Shown piece by piece: positions 10,060 through 19,849 of a DNA stretch of 64,000 nt. The stretch is from the NCBI RefSeq assembly GCF_000739555.1, contig NZ_BBJN01000012.1, positions 1 to 64,000 of the forward strand, read 5' to 3'. Numbering within the stretch: the first letter of the stretch is position 1; the number at the start of each line of letters is the position of its first letter. The notes below the pieces were generated by a model. It was not told where the DNA came from. It did no database searches and saw only the letters and a list, made by a program, of their open reading frames with translations. A program made the translations under genes and the position numbers. This stretch comes from Halolamina rubra. GTDB lineage: Archaea; Halobacteriota; Halobacteria; Halobacteriales; Haloferacaceae.

Positions 10060-11115
10060 TCACAGGCGGCGTTCCACGTCGCGGGCGACCGCGAACGTCG
10101 ACGCCTCGCCGCCGAGATCCGGCGTGCGGGGCGCGTCCGGGTCGGCCAGCTGCGAACGCACGGCGTCGCGAACGCCCGCCGCGGCGGCCGTCTCGCCGAG
10201 ATCCTCGAGCAGCATCGCCCCCGAGAGCACCGTCGCGAGGGGGTTGGCGATCTCCCGGCCGACGATGTCCGGCGCCGAGCCGTGGACGGGTTCGAACAGC
10301 GAGGGGTACTCGCCCTCGGGGTTGATGTTCGCCGAGGGCGCCAGCCCCATGCTCCCCGAGACCACGGCGCCGATGTCGGTGAGGATGTCGCCGAAGAGGT
10401 TCGACGCCACGATCACGTCGAACGCCTCGGGCCGGCGGACGAGATCCATGCTCGCCGCGTCGACGAGCAGCCGCTCGACGGTCACGTCGGGGAACTCCGT
10501 CGCCACCTCCTCGACCACGTCGTCCCACAGCACCATCCCGTACGCCTGTGCGTTCGACTTCGTCACGTTCGTGAGGTGCCCCCGTCGCTCGCTGGCGGCC
10601 TGGAACGCCTGACGGACGATCCGCTCGACGCCCTCCCGGGTGAACAGCGCCGACTGAATCGCCACGTCGTTGTCGAACCCCTCGTGCTCCCGGCCGCCCA
10701 CGTCGGCGTACTCCCCCTCCGTGTTCTCCCGGTAGACGACGAAGTCGATGTCGCCGCCCTCGTACCCCCGCAGCGGGCTCTCGACGCCCTCGTACAGCAC
10801 CGTCGGCCGCTTGCAGACGTACTGGTTGAACGACTTCCGGATCGGCAGCAGCAGCCCGTGCAGCGTCACGTGGTCGGGCACGTCCGGGTGACCGACCGCC
10901 CCGAGCAGGATCGCGTCCCGCGGCGCCAGCTGCTCCAGCGCGTCGTCGGGCATCATCGCCCCCCGCTCGCGGTAGCGTTCCGTCCCCCAGTCGTGCTCGG
11001 TCACGTCGATCTCGAACCCGTACGCGTCGCCGGCGGCGCGGAGCACCGGCAGCGTCGCGTCGACGACCGTCCGCCCGATACCGTCGCCGGGGATCGTGGC
11101 GATGTCGTAGGTCAC
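10060..11115 (-). CDS. D-malate/tartrate dehydrogenase-like enzyme (isopropylmalate dehydrogenase family)
   Basis: A 351-residue member of the isocitrate/isopropylmalate dehydrogenase superfamily of NAD(P)-dependent beta-decarboxylating enzymes. Visible motifs are IATIPGDGIG at the N-terminus, RPTVLYEGVESPLRG, VYRENTEGEYA, the catalytic VTKSNA and HGSAPDIVG near the cofactor site. The loop GLLLPIRKSFNQYVCKRP resembles tartrate/D-malate dehydrogenases (TtuC/DmlA) more than LeuB. I prefer GTG at 11115 because a TATA-like CCTTTTGCG lies about 27 nt upstream; ATG at 11154 is an alternative. It is divergent from malate dehydrogenase, so both enantiomers of malate may be handled here; that is inference. 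Confidence 0.78.
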   Translation of the reverse strand: MTYDIATIPGDGIGRTVVDATLPVLRAAGDAYGFEIDVTEHDWGTERYRERGAMMPDDALEQLAPRDAILLGAVGHPDVPDHVTLHGLLLPIRKSFNQYVCKRPTVLYEGVESPLRGYEGGDIDFVVYRENTEGEYADVGGREHEGFDNDVAIQSALFTREGVERIVRQAFQAASERRGHLTNVTKSNAQAYGMVLWDDVVEEVATEFPDVTVERLLVDAASMDLVRRPEAFDVIVASNLFGDILTDIGAVVSGSMGLAPSANINPEGEYPSLFEPVHGSAPDIVGREIANPLATVLSGAMLLEDLGETAAAAGVRDAVRSQLADPDAPRTPDLGGEASTFAVARDVERRL

Positions 11116-11230
11116 GGGGGCGCTATCAGACACCTGGCGCAAAAGGGTGTTCATTGTTCACAAACCTCTCCGGCTTCCGTCCTCGCACTGACGCCCACGC
11201 GGCCGCCGACTCTCAGCCACCGCCATCGCT

Positions 11231-11240
11231 GGGTTTAATC
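11231..11240 (+). promoter_or_regulatory. TATA-like box of mdh
   Basis: GGGTTTAATC sits about 27-35 nt before the ATG at 11267, the position expected for a leaderless haloarchaeal promoter. Confidence 0.5.
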
Positions 11241-11266
11241 GCCGACTCGCCCAACTCTAACGCGTC

Positions 11267-12181
11267 ATGACGAAAGTCAGCGTAGTCGGTGCGGCAGGAA
11301 CCGTCGGCGCGGCCGCCGGGTACAACCTCGCGCTCCGGGACGTCGTCGACGAACTGGTGTACGTCGACATCCCCGAGCAGGAGGACGTGACCGTCGGGCA
11401 GGCCGCCGACGCCAACCACGGCGTCGCCTACGACTCGAACACGACCGTCCGGCAGGGGAGCTACGCCGACACCGCGGGCTCGGACGTGGTGATCATCACC
11501 GCCGGCATCCCCCGCGAACCCGGCCAGACCCGGATCGACCTCGCGGGCGACAACGCGCCGATCATGGACGACATCGGCAGCTCGCTCGCCGAGCACAACG
11601 ACGACTACGTCACCATCACGACCTCCAACCCCGTCGACCTGCTCAACCGCCACCTCTACGAGACCGGCGACCGCGACCGGTCGAAGGTGATCGGCTTCGG
11701 CGGCCGGCTGGACTCCGCGCGCTTCCGCTACGTGCTCTCGGAGCGCTTCGACACCGAGGTGGGGAACGTCGAGGCGACGATCCTCGGCGAGCACGGCGAC
11801 GCGCAGGTGCCCGTGTTCTCGAAGGTGCGCGTCGACGGCACCGACCCCGAGTTCACCGCCGACGAGCGCGAGGAGATCCTGGGCGACCTCCAGCAGTCGG
11901 CGATGGACGTGATCGAGCGCAAGGGCGCGACCGAGTGGGGGCCGGCGAGCGGCGTCGCCCACATGGCGGAAGCGGTCATCCGCGACACCGGCGAGGTGCT
12001 GCCCGGCAGCATCGTCCTCGACGGCGAGTTCGGCTACGAGGACACCGCCTTCGGCGTCCCGGTCAAGCTCGGCGAGAACGGCGTCGAGGAGGTCGTCGAG
12101 TGGGAGCTCTCCGACTACGAGGCCGACCTGATGGACGAGGCCGCCGGGAAGCTGCGGGACCAGTACGCGAAGATCGAGTAG
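11267..12181 (+). CDS. mdh: Malate dehydrogenase
   Basis: A 304-residue NAD-dependent malate dehydrogenase of the lactate dehydrogenase-like group, as known from Haloarcula and Haloferax. It oxidises L-malate to oxaloacetate in the TCA cycle. The Rossmann motif [16 protein letters not shown] starts at residue 8. Substrate and catalytic motifs follow: [31 protein letters not shown] and the catalytic His in [12 protein letters not shown]. The sequence is strongly acidic, as in the well-studied tetrameric salt-dependent enzyme. It functions in the same pathway as the succinate dehydrogenase operon at 54-57 kb. Confidence 0.96.
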   Translation: MTKVSVVGAAGTVGAAAGYNLALRDVVDELVYVDIPEQEDVTVGQAADANHGVAYDSNTTVRQGSYADTAGSDVVIITAGIPREPGQTRIDLAGDNAPIMDDIGSSLAEHNDDYVTITTSNPVDLLNRHLYETGDRDRSKVIGFGGRLDSARFRYVLSERFDTEVGNVEATILGEHGDAQVPVFSKVRVDGTDPEFTADEREEILGDLQQSAMDVIERKGATEWGPASGVAHMAEAVIRDTGEVLPGSIVLDGEFGYEDTAFGVPVKLGENGVEEVVEWELSDYEADLMDEAAGKLRDQYAKIE

Positions 12182-12223
12182 ACTCGCCAACGTTTTTGCC
12201 GGCGGCGGCTGCACCGGCGGGGT

Positions 12224-13120
12224 GTGCACGACCGGTTACGGACCCCGGCGACGCTCCAGCGCCGCCGGATCGGCGTCTTCCTCCTCGTCGCCTTCGGCGT
12301 CTCGTGGGCGACGGCGCTGGTGATCTGGACCACCGGCGGCCTGACCGACAGCCCCGAACTCCTCGAGGGGATCACGCTCGCGACCGTCCTGCTGCCGACC
12401 GGCTACATGTTCGGCCCGGCGGTCGGCAACGTCGCCGCCCGACTCGCGACGAGCGAGGGGTGGGAGGACCACCGACTGTACCCCGAGTTCGACGGCACCG
12501 TGTGGATTTACGCCGCCGCGTGGCTGGCGCCCGCGGCGCTGACCGTCGTCGGCGCCGGGCTCTACTTCGCTGCCTTCCCCGGGCAGTTCGACCCGACGAT
12601 GGCGACGTTCCGCGACCAGCTGGCGAGCATGGGCGTCGGCGTCGACCCGTGGCTGCTGGCGGCGATCCAGATCGTCGCCGCGCTCACGGTCGCGCCGATC
12701 ATCAACGGGCTGTTCGCGTTCGGCGAGGAGTTCGGCTGGCGGGCGTACCTGCTGCCGAAGCTCTCTCCGCTCGGGCGGCGTCGGGCGATCGTCCTGACCG
12801 GCGCCATCTGGGGCGTCTGGCACTGGCCGGTGATCGCGATGGGGTACAACTACGGCTTCGACTACCCCGGGTTCCCGTGGACCGGGATGCTCGCCTTCCT
12901 CGCCTTCACCGTCGGCGCCGGCACGTTCCTCGCCGTCCTGACCGAGCGCGAGGGGAGCGTCTGGCCCGCGAGCGTGGGTCACGGGGCGATCAACGCCGTC
13001 GCCGGGATCTCGGTGCTGTTCGTCGCCGGCCAGCCCGAGAGCCTGCTCGGGCCGACGCCGGTGGGGCTGGTGGCGGCGCTGCCGTGGCTGGCGCTGGCGG
13101 TGTGGCTGCTCCGACCGTAG
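12224..13120 (+). CDS. CPBP family intramembrane glutamic endopeptidase
   Basis: A 298-residue membrane protein with about eight helices. The CPBP (CAAX protease/bacteriocin-processing, ABI) motifs are present: EEFGWR at about 168-173, WGVWHWPVI with His at about 200 and GHGAINA at about 250. In Rce1-like enzymes these Glu and His residues form the active site inside the membrane. The start codon is GTG at 12224; a T-rich TATA-like stretch at 12190-12199 supports it. Archaeal substrates are unknown. A second family member is at 61.5 kb. Confidence 0.88.
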   Translation: MHDRLRTPATLQRRRIGVFLLVAFGVSWATALVIWTTGGLTDSPELLEGITLATVLLPTGYMFGPAVGNVAARLATSEGWEDHRLYPEFDGTVWIYAAAWLAPAALTVVGAGLYFAAFPGQFDPTMATFRDQLASMGVGVDPWLLAAIQIVAALTVAPIINGLFAFGEEFGWRAYLLPKLSPLGRRRAIVLTGAIWGVWHWPVIAMGYNYGFDYPGFPWTGMLAFLAFTVGAGTFLAVLTEREGSVWPASVGHGAINAVAGISVLFVAGQPESLLGPTPVGLVAALPWLALAVWLLRP

Positions 13121-13157
13121 CCACAGGAGCTATGCGCTCGCGGGCCGAGGCGCCGGC

Positions 13158-13604
13158 ATGCGCCGCCGTGCCCTCCTCGCGCGCACCGCCCTCCTGACCA
13201 CCGCCGCCGGACTCGCCGGCTGTGCGGGCGTCGGTGACCAGACAGAGTCGCCGACCGAGAGCCAGACCGCCTCTCCCACAGCGACGCCAGCGACCGTGCA
13301 GACGCCCGATTCGGCCGCGATCGCCGCCGTCGACCACGACCTCACTCGCTCGAACGAGGGGGACGAGGACGAACTCGTCGCCGTCGACGCCGTGATCGAG
13401 AACGCGGGCGAGTCGGCTGCGACAGGCGTGCGTGCCCTCGCCCGGTTCTTCGACGAGAACGGGGAGCGCCTCGACGAGAGCGAGGCCCGGACCGACCGCC
13501 TCGCCGCTGGCGGACGCTGGGAGGTCGATCTCACCTACCCCGGCAGCGGCGTCGACGCCCGCGCCGTCGCCGACTACCGGCTCGTCGTCGAACTGGGCGA
13601 CTGA
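13158..13604 (+). CDS. Lipoprotein with FxLYD-like domain
   Basis: A 148-residue protein. The N-terminus has an RRR motif, a hydrophobic stretch and the lipobox GLAGC (Cys at about 22), the pattern of Tat-exported haloarchaeal lipoproteins. A Thr/Ser/Pro-rich linker (about 25-55) follows and the rest forms a single small beta domain with VDAVIENAGESAATGVRALA, resembling FxLYD domains that decorate cell-surface proteins. It would be anchored on the outer face of the membrane. Function unknown. Confidence 0.72.
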   Translation: MRRRALLARTALLTTAAGLAGCAGVGDQTESPTESQTASPTATPATVQTPDSAAIAAVDHDLTRSNEGDEDELVAVDAVIENAGESAATGVRALARFFDENGERLDESEARTDRLAAGGRWEVDLTYPGSGVDARAVADYRLVVELGD

Positions 13605-13667
13605 ACCGCCGCTGAGCAATCAGTGCCGCGCCGCGAAAAATGGGGTGTCGCGGTAGCCGGATCGCGG

Positions 13668-14972
13668 TTACTCGTCCGACGCCGCGTCGTCGGACTCGTT
13701 GTTGGTGAGCTCGTAGCCGAACCCGATCGTGTTGTCGGGCATGATCTCGGCGGTCCACTCGCCCGCGTCCGGCGAATCGAGCTCGTAGACGAACTCGGTT
13801 CGCTCGCTGCGGGTCGCGTAGGCGCCGTCCTCGGTCGCGCCCTGCTGGCGCTGGGCGCCGAGGTTGACCGAGCCGCGCTCGGTGACCTGGACGCGCTCGG
13901 CGTCGATGCGCTCGCCGTCGGGCGAGACGAACGTCACGTCGAAGCTCGGGTCGTCGGCGTTCTCGGCCGCGCGGTAGTTCTGCGGGGTGAGCGTCAGCGT
14001 GACGGTGTCCGTGCGCTCGGTGGTCGTGAACTCGACCTCGTAGGGCTCCTCGGGCTGCTCCCAGACGACGAAGTTGAGGTTGATCTTCTGCCAGTAGCCG
14101 TTGTCGTCGCGCCGGTTGGGGTCGGTGAGCCCCAGATCGATCGAGCTGTCGTAGCGCCCGCGGTCGGCGTCGGCGTCGGGCGAGATGGTGACCGTCACCG
14201 TCGCGGTCTCACCCGGCGCGATCTGGCTCGGCGCGTCGATGTCGATCCAGGACTGGTCGACCTGCTCCGGGCAGTGGGTGCCGTAGCAGTGGCCCCGCTG
14301 CTCGGCGCGCTCTGGGCTCAGCGGCACCGCCTCGTCGCCGGTGTTCTCGATCACGATCTGCTTGGTGACCGAATCGCCGGCCTCGACCTGCGTGTTGATG
14401 TACGTCTCCGAGCGGATCTTCACGGTCGGCTCCTTCCAGACGTTGACGCTGGTGTGGGCCGCGTGGACCGGTCGCGGCGGGCGGTTCGGCGCCGTCGCGA
14501 CGGTCTCGTCGGTGAACGCGATCATGCCGGAGTAGCGCGCGATCTCGGCGTCCTCGGGCACCGCGACGCTCACCTCGTACTCGACCTCCTCGCCGGCGTC
14601 GATGCTGTCGGGCCCGTCGATCTCGACCCACGAGGACTCGAGCGGGCTGCGGTCAGTCGGCGACGTGAACAGGTGGGGGTTCACGTCGACGGCCTCGTCC
14701 TCGCCGTTCTCGACGACGACGGTGAACGTCGCGCTCTCGCCGGGTTTGAGGTCGAGGTAGCTGTCCCGGGCGTCGACGTAGAGCCGCGTGTAGTTCGCGG
14801 GAGCGTCGTCGCCGGCCGAGCCGCTGTCGGAGCCGGTTGCGGTCGTGGTCGATACGGCTTCGTTCGGGGCGGGAACCGCTGCGGGCGTCCCACCGTCGGT
14901 CGGTGCGACTGCCGTCGCGACCGGCACGGCCGCCAGCGCGACGACGACTGCGATAAGGATGACTCGTTTCAT
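13668..14972 (-). CDS. Secreted surface protein with Ig-like beta-sandwich repeats
   Basis: A 434-residue protein with a Sec-type signal peptide (MKRVILIAVVVALAAVPVATA). After a linker rich in Ser, Thr and Asp, at least two beta-sandwich modules follow the pattern PGESATFTVVVENGEDEAV and PGETATVTVTISP, as in CARDB/COG1361-type surface proteins. A CYGTHC pair (residues around 225) probably makes a disulfide. I see neither a PGF-CTERM sorting signal nor a C-terminal membrane helix. I took ATG 14972 because it starts the signal peptide; the upstream in-frame extension is basic and unlike a surface protein. It probably contributes to the cell surface; no specific role is visible. Confidence 0.75.
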   Translation of the reverse strand: MKRVILIAVVVALAAVPVATAVAPTDGGTPAAVPAPNEAVSTTTATGSDSGSAGDDAPANYTRLYVDARDSYLDLKPGESATFTVVVENGEDEAVDVNPHLFTSPTDRSPLESSWVEIDGPDSIDAGEEVEYEVSVAVPEDAEIARYSGMIAFTDETVATAPNRPPRPVHAAHTSVNVWKEPTVKIRSETYINTQVEAGDSVTKQIVIENTGDEAVPLSPERAEQRGHCYGTHCPEQVDQSWIDIDAPSQIAPGETATVTVTISPDADADRGRYDSSIDLGLTDPNRRDDNGYWQKINLNFVVWEQPEEPYEVEFTTTERTDTVTLTLTPQNYRAAENADDPSFDVTFVSPDGERIDAERVQVTERGSVNLGAQRQQGATEDGAYATRSERTEFVYELDSPDAGEWTAEIMPDNTIGFGYELTNNESDDAASDE

Positions 14973-15087
14973 GGGTTGGCGTACGCCGACGACTCGCCTG
15001 GAGGGCGGAGGGCGGCGAACAGGCGATCGTTTACTTCCTTCTGACAAGTAATTACGGGAGTCTAAAACGGTGATTTGTGTCACCGGG

Positions 15088-16835
15088 CTACAGCCGCCGC
15101 TCGATCCGCTCGGCCGTCCGCGGGCCGACGCCGTCGACGTCCCGCAGCGCGGCCTCGCCGGCCTCACGAACCGCATCCACCGAGCCGAACCGGCGGAGCA
15201 GGCGCCGCCGCGTCTGGGGGCCGACCCCCTCCACCTCGTCGAGCGCCGTCGACACCTCGTCGCGGACGCTCTGGTGGTACTGGACCGCGAAGCGGTGGGC
15301 CTCGTCGCGGACGCGCTGGAGCAGGTGGAGGTGGGGCGCGTCGTCGTCGAACCGCTCCACCCCGTCGGGCGTGACGACCAGCTCCTCCGACTTCGCCAGC
15401 GCGACGCAGGGCACCTCCCAGCCGGTCTCGGCCAGCGCGTCCTGCGCGGCGGCCAGCTGCCCCTCGCCGCCGTCGATCAGCAGGAGGTCCGGATCGGGCC
15501 TGTCGTCCCGCCCCTCGACGGCCCGCTCGGCCCGCCAGCGCACCAGGTCGCGCATGTTGGCGTAGTCGTCGTTCCGGTCGCTGAGTTTCTTCCGGCGGTA
15601 GTCGGCTTTCTCGGCGCTGCCGCCGACGAAACACACGTCGCTGCCGACGACCGCCTTCCCCTGGGCGTGGCTCACGTCGAACCCCTCGATGCATTCCGGC
15701 CGGGGGACGTCGAGTGCCTGCCCCAGCGCGCCCACTGGGTCGTCGGCGCCGCCGACGCCGCTGCGGGCGTTCTTCAGCGCCAGCTCGACGAGCTTCCCCT
15801 CCCGGCCCGCGCCGGGCACGGACACCTCGACGCCCGCGCTCGCCAGCCAGTCGAGCACGTCCGCGTCGTCCGGCCGCTCCGAGAGCAGGATCGCGTCCGG
15901 GAGCTCCCGCTCGGCGTAGTACTGCGTCAAAAAGGCCGAGAGCAGGCTCGCGACGCGGTCCTCGCCCTCTGGCGCGTCGAGACGGTGGCGGGAGCGGTCG
16001 ACCAACTGGCCGGCGTCGGCGTGCAGCCGCGCGACGGTGGCGTCGCCGCCCTCGACGACCGCCGCGAGCACGTCGACCTCGCGCCGGCTGCCGGGCGAGG
16101 AGACCGCCTCGCCGCCCTCGCCGTGGAACGACTCGACCGCCTCGAGCCGGTCGCGGGCGTTGGCCGCGCGCTCGAACTCCGCCCGCTGGGACGCCTGCTC
16201 CATCTCCCGGCGGAGCGGGTCGCGAGGACGCCGGTCTCGCCCTCGAAGAAGCGGACCGCGCTCTCGACGTCCTCGCCGTAGCTCTCGGCGTCGACGGCGT
16301 CGACGCAGGGCGCCGAACAGAGCCCCATCTCGTGGTCGAGGCAGGGCCGGTCGCGGTTCTGGAACTTGTGGTCCGAGCAGCCGCGCAGCCCGTACGTCTC
16401 CCGGATCGCCTTCACGACCGTCTCGACCTCGCCCTTCCGGGTGTACGGGCCGAACACGGTGGCGGCGTCGTCCGGATCGCGGGTGATCTCGATGCGCGGG
16501 TACTCGTGGTCGGTGAGCTGGACCAGCGGGTACGACTTGTCGTCCTTCAGCCGGACGTTGTACCGCGGCTGGTGGCGCTTGATCAGGTTCGCCTCCAGCA
16601 GGAGCGCCTGGGTCTCGGTGTCGGTGACGGCGGTGTCGATCGCGTCGGCGCGGGCGACCATCTTCCGGATGCGGTCGCTTCGCGGGTCGGCGTAGGAGCG
16701 CACGCGATCGCGGACGTCGACGGCCTTCCCGACGTACAGCACGGTCTCGGCGTCGCCGTCGCGGTCGAGGAACTGGTAGACGCCCGGCTCGCGGGGGAGG
16801 TCGCCGGCGCGCTCGCGCAGCTCGCTCGCGTCCAT
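15088..16835 (-). pseudogene. uvrC: Excinuclease ABC subunit C, one-base frameshift
   Basis: UvrC makes the two incisions in nucleotide excision repair with UvrA and UvrB. The frame from ATG 16835 carries the GIY-YIG nuclease domain (about residues 15-95: [26 protein letters not shown]) and runs to FEGETGVL, then shifts. The next frame resumes at [15 protein letters not shown] (UVR domain) and contains the RNase H-like nuclease ([22 protein letters not shown]) and the C-terminal HhH repeats. Adding one base near 16220-16222 yields a 582-residue full-length UvrC. All functional motifs are preserved on both sides, which argues for a recent mutation or consensus error. Confidence 0.93.
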
Positions 16836-16884
16836 CTATCCGCGATACGGGACGGGCGCGTTTGAGCGTGACGCCCGCCACCGA

Positions 16885-17286
16885 TCAGTCGTCCGCCGGG
16901 GCCATCCCCTCCTCGCGGAGGTGGTCGAACACTTCGTCGGTCTCCGCGACGAACGCGTCGTGGTCGTACTCGTTGCCGTGCAGCATCGTCGAGAAGTACT
17001 CGGTGACGCCGGTGATGTTGACCGCCTCGTCCAGTTCCGCCTCCGAGACGCCGGCGAAGCGCGCTTCCTCCCGGTGGAAGTACGTGCAGTACGCGCAGTT
17101 CATCGACGCCGCCGCGCTCAGGCCGACGAGCGCCTTTTCCCGCGGCGAGAGCTCGGTCTCTCCGAGCAGGAGATCCCGAAAGATCCCCCAGCTGTGGTCG
17201 CTCGCCGGCTCGGCGAACGTCTGCATGAACCCGGGCACGGTCCCGAGCGTCTCCTCGATCTCCGTCGCCGTCTGTTGTGTGGCCAT
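16885..17286 (-). CDS. Carboxymuconolactone decarboxylase family protein (AhpD-like)
   Basis: A 133-residue all-alpha protein of the CMD/AhpD family. The redox-active motif NCAYCTYFH shows CxxC followed by His, the catalytic arrangement of alkylhydroperoxidase AhpD-like proteins. It is probably a cytosolic trimer or hexamer acting in peroxide or thiol chemistry. The start MATQQTATEIEETLG at 17286 is preferred over an upstream in-frame ATG because the family begins there. Confidence 0.85.
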   Translation of the reverse strand: MATQQTATEIEETLGTVPGFMQTFAEPASDHSWGIFRDLLLGETELSPREKALVGLSAAASMNCAYCTYFHREEARFAGVSEAELDEAVNITGVTEYFSTMLHGNEYDHDAFVAETDEVFDHLREEGMAPADD

Positions 17287-17482
17287 GATCTGTCGCCCGT
17301 TCGTGGGCAGTGCTACCACACAACTCGACACCGATTAGCTGTGCTGACCCTACCTGTGCCCGCGTGTCGTCGGATATCCCGCCGTCCGTGTTCAGGAACG
17401 GACTGGTTTGGGTCGCGATACCGACGCCGCGGGCGACACGCGCGACCGCCGGCTACAAGCCGCGCCCACCGCAACCACGCCC

Positions 17483-17740
17483 ATGACCCGCGTCTGGCTC
17501 GTCGACCGCGACGTCGACAGCCGCAACCTCGTGACGATGACGTACGCCACGCCGGACGGCGAGTTCGCGTTCACCCGGCAGGCCGCGCTGGACAGCCTCG
17601 CCCGCCGGGACGGCCCGACCGCCGCCCTCGACGTCGACGACGACCGGCTCGACCCCGTCGACGACCCCGAGACCGTCGCGCGCTACGCCGCCGAGGCCGA
17701 CCGCGTTGCCGCGAGCCACGACCCCGACGACGAGCTCTGA
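17483..17740 (+). CDS. Small conserved haloarchaeal protein, unknown function
   Basis: An 85-residue acidic cytosolic protein starting MTRVWLVDRDV. It has a compact beta-rich beginning (WLVDRDVDSRNLVTMTYATPDG) and then an acidic helical half ending in DPDDEL. No membrane segment, signal peptide or cysteine is present. It lies 90 nt upstream of an ABC exporter gene that has its own TATA-like box, so joint function is not implied. I recognise no named domain. Confidence 0.62.
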   Translation: MTRVWLVDRDVDSRNLVTMTYATPDGEFAFTRQAALDSLARRDGPTAALDVDDDRLDPVDDPETVARYAAEADRVAASHDPDDEL

Positions 17741-17800
17741 TCCCCGAGCGCGAGGCGCCCACCCGACAGAGTGCCGACCTGTCGATCCCGCGGCCGAAAC

Positions 17801-17808
17801 CCTTTATC
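17801..17808 (+). promoter_or_regulatory. TATA-like box of the ABC-2 exporter operon
   Basis: CCTTTATC lies about 23-30 nt before the ATG at 17831 and supports that start as leaderless. Confidence 0.5.
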
Positions 17809-17830
17809 CGAAACCGCGGCAAGCCGGTCC

Positions 17831-18784
17831 ATGGCCGCTATCGAACTCGACGGGGTCACCAAGCGGTTCGGCGACGTGACCGCCGTCGAGGAGCTCGACC
17901 TGACGGTACCGGAGGGCGAGGTGTTCGGCTTCCTCGGCCCCAACGGCGCCGGGAAGTCGACCACCATCAACGTCCTGCTCGACTTCGTCCGTCCCACCGC
18001 GGGGCGTGTCGAAGTGCTCGGGATGGACCCCCAGCGCGAGAGCGTCGCGGTCCGGAAGCGGACCGGCGTGCTCCCGGAGGGGTTCTCGACGTACGACCGC
18101 CTGACGGGGCGGGAGCACGTCGAGTTCGCCATCGAGTCGAAGGGCGCCGACGCCGACCCCGACGCCGTGCTCGAACGCGTCGGGCTCGCCGGCGACGGCG
18201 ACCGGAAGGCCGGCGGCTACTCGAAGGGGATGGCCCAGCGCCTCGCGCTCGGGATGGCGCTCGTCGGCGACCCCGACCTGCTGATCCTCGACGAGCCCTC
18301 CTCGGGACTCGACCCCGCGGGGGCGAAGGAGATGCGCGACATCGTGCGCGAGGAGGCCGAGCGCGGTGCGACCGTCTTCTTCTCCAGCCACGTGCTGGGG
18401 CAGGTCGAGGCGGTCTGTGACAGCGTGGGCATCCTCCGCGACGGGAAGCTGGTCGCGCGCGACTCCATCGAGGGGCTCCGCGAGGCGGTCGGCACCGGCG
18501 CGACCCTCGAGATCACCGCCGAGGGCGTCACCGACGACGATCTCGGCGCGGTGCGCGCCCTCGACGGCGTCGACGCCGCCTCCACCGACGGGGCCACGGT
18601 CACGGTGCAGTGTGACTCCGAGGCCAAAACCGCCGTCATCGGCGCGCTCGAGGACGCCGGCGTCGCCGTCGAGGACTTCTCGACACGCGAGTCGTCGCTG
18701 GAGGACCTGTTCCTGGCGTACACCGAGGGCGAGGCACCGAGTGATGCAGCCACTGACGCTGCGGGCGAGGAGGTGGACGCATGA
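17831..18784 (+). CDS. ABC transporter ATP-binding protein (exporter type, NatA/CcmA-like)
   Basis: A 317-residue ATPase. It shows Walker A GPNGAGKST (about 37-45), signature YSKGMAQRLALG, Walker B LLILDEPSSGLDPAG and the switch-His region VFFSSH. The C-terminal 90 residues form the extra domain common in ABC-2 exporter ATPases, ending in the LEDLFLAYT motif. Its last codons overlap the next gene by 4 nt (ATGA), so the ATPase and permease are translationally coupled. Substrate unknown; members export ions, drugs, polysaccharides or support copper enzyme maturation (NosF). Confidence 0.93.
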   Translation: MAAIELDGVTKRFGDVTAVEELDLTVPEGEVFGFLGPNGAGKSTTINVLLDFVRPTAGRVEVLGMDPQRESVAVRKRTGVLPEGFSTYDRLTGREHVEFAIESKGADADPDAVLERVGLAGDGDRKAGGYSKGMAQRLALGMALVGDPDLLILDEPSSGLDPAGAKEMRDIVREEAERGATVFFSSHVLGQVEAVCDSVGILRDGKLVARDSIEGLREAVGTGATLEITAEGVTDDDLGAVRALDGVDAASTDGATVTVQCDSEAKTAVIGALEDAGVAVEDFSTRESSLEDLFLAYTEGEAPSDAATDAAGEEVDA

Positions 18785-19674
18785 GCTGGGAGGCCGTCGC
18801 CCGCAAGGACTTCCAGGACGCGGTGCGCTCGCGCTGGCTCTGGGTGCTGTCCGCGCTGTCGATCCTCGTGTTCGCCGGCGCCGCCGTCGGGCGACTGTAC
18901 GTCGGCGGCGGCAACCAGCAGGAGGCGGCCGCCCTGCTCCGCGGGTTCCTCTTCTACCTGAAGCAGGGGACGGCGATCGTGATCCCGCTGACGGCGCTGG
19001 TGGTCACGTACGCGGCGATCACCCGCGAGCGGGAGTCGGGGACGATCAAGCTCCTGCTCTCGCTCCCTCACTCCCGGGACGACGTGGTGCTCGGGAAGTT
19101 CCTCGGCCGGAGCGCGGTCGTCACGCTCCCGGTGCTGATCGGCTTCGTCGTCGCGCTGCTGGCGCTGCTGCCGGCGGCGTCGGGGCTGGACATCTTCGTC
19201 TACGTCCAGTTCGCGCTGCTGACGGCGCTGCTGGGTGTCGTGTTCGTCGGCATCGGCGTCGGCGTCTCGGCGGCCGCGAACACGAACCAGCAGGCGCTGG
19301 TCGGCGCCGGCGGGCTGTTCGCGATCTTCTGGTTCCTCTGGAACTTCTTCGTCACCGGCGTCAACCGCGCGGCGACGGACCTGTTCGGGCTGTCGACGCC
19401 CGACCAGTTCCGGCTCCGGCTGGCGCTGAAGATTCTGAACCCGATCCAGGCGTACAAGACGCTCGTCGACAGCCTGTTCATGAGCGACCTGGAGGCCCGA
19501 ATCCGGATGTTCAGCATGCTGTTCGGGATGATCCCGAACCAGCAGGCCGCACAGGCGCTCGGCCCGGAGCTCTCGCCGGCGTTCGGCGACGCCGTCGTGC
19601 TGGCGGCGATGCTGCTCTGGCTGGCACTCCCGCTGGCGGTGGGGATCGTCTGGTTCCGGGAGGCGGAGCTGTAG
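18781..19674 (+). CDS. ABC-2 type transporter permease (NosY-like)
   Basis: A 297-residue permease with six membrane helices. It begins MSWEAVARKDFQDAVRSRWLW, the cytoplasmic elbow helix typical of NosY/ABC-2 permeases, and has ITRERESGTIKLLLSLPHSR after helix 2, the conserved coupling loop. It overlaps the ATPase gene by 4 nt. Together they form a two-gene exporter; nothing nearby identifies its cargo. Confidence 0.9.
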   Translation: MSWEAVARKDFQDAVRSRWLWVLSALSILVFAGAAVGRLYVGGGNQQEAAALLRGFLFYLKQGTAIVIPLTALVVTYAAITRERESGTIKLLLSLPHSRDDVVLGKFLGRSAVVTLPVLIGFVVALLALLPAASGLDIFVYVQFALLTALLGVVFVGIGVGVSAAANTNQQALVGAGGLFAIFWFLWNFFVTGVNRAATDLFGLSTPDQFRLRLALKILNPIQAYKTLVDSLFMSDLEARIRMFSMLFGMIPNQQAAQALGPELSPAFGDAVVLAAMLLWLALPLAVGIVWFREAEL

Positions 19675-19849
19675 GGTCGAACGACCGGCCTACGGCCGCC
19701 CCTCGTCGGCCACTCCGGCTCGCGTAAGGCGATCGTACGCGCGCCGTGGAACCGGTCCTACTCGAACTGGGCCGACCCTACGTTTCGTTGCTCGTACATA
19801 ACTAATTCTGCGGCCTCGCATGCATAGCCCGCCGATCATCGGCGACACC

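Noticed and set aside
19820-19849. Alternative start of the ferritin-like gene at ATG 19820
   Set aside because: ATG 19850 gives a normal Tat N-region; 19820 adds ten residues with no family match. It cannot be excluded.
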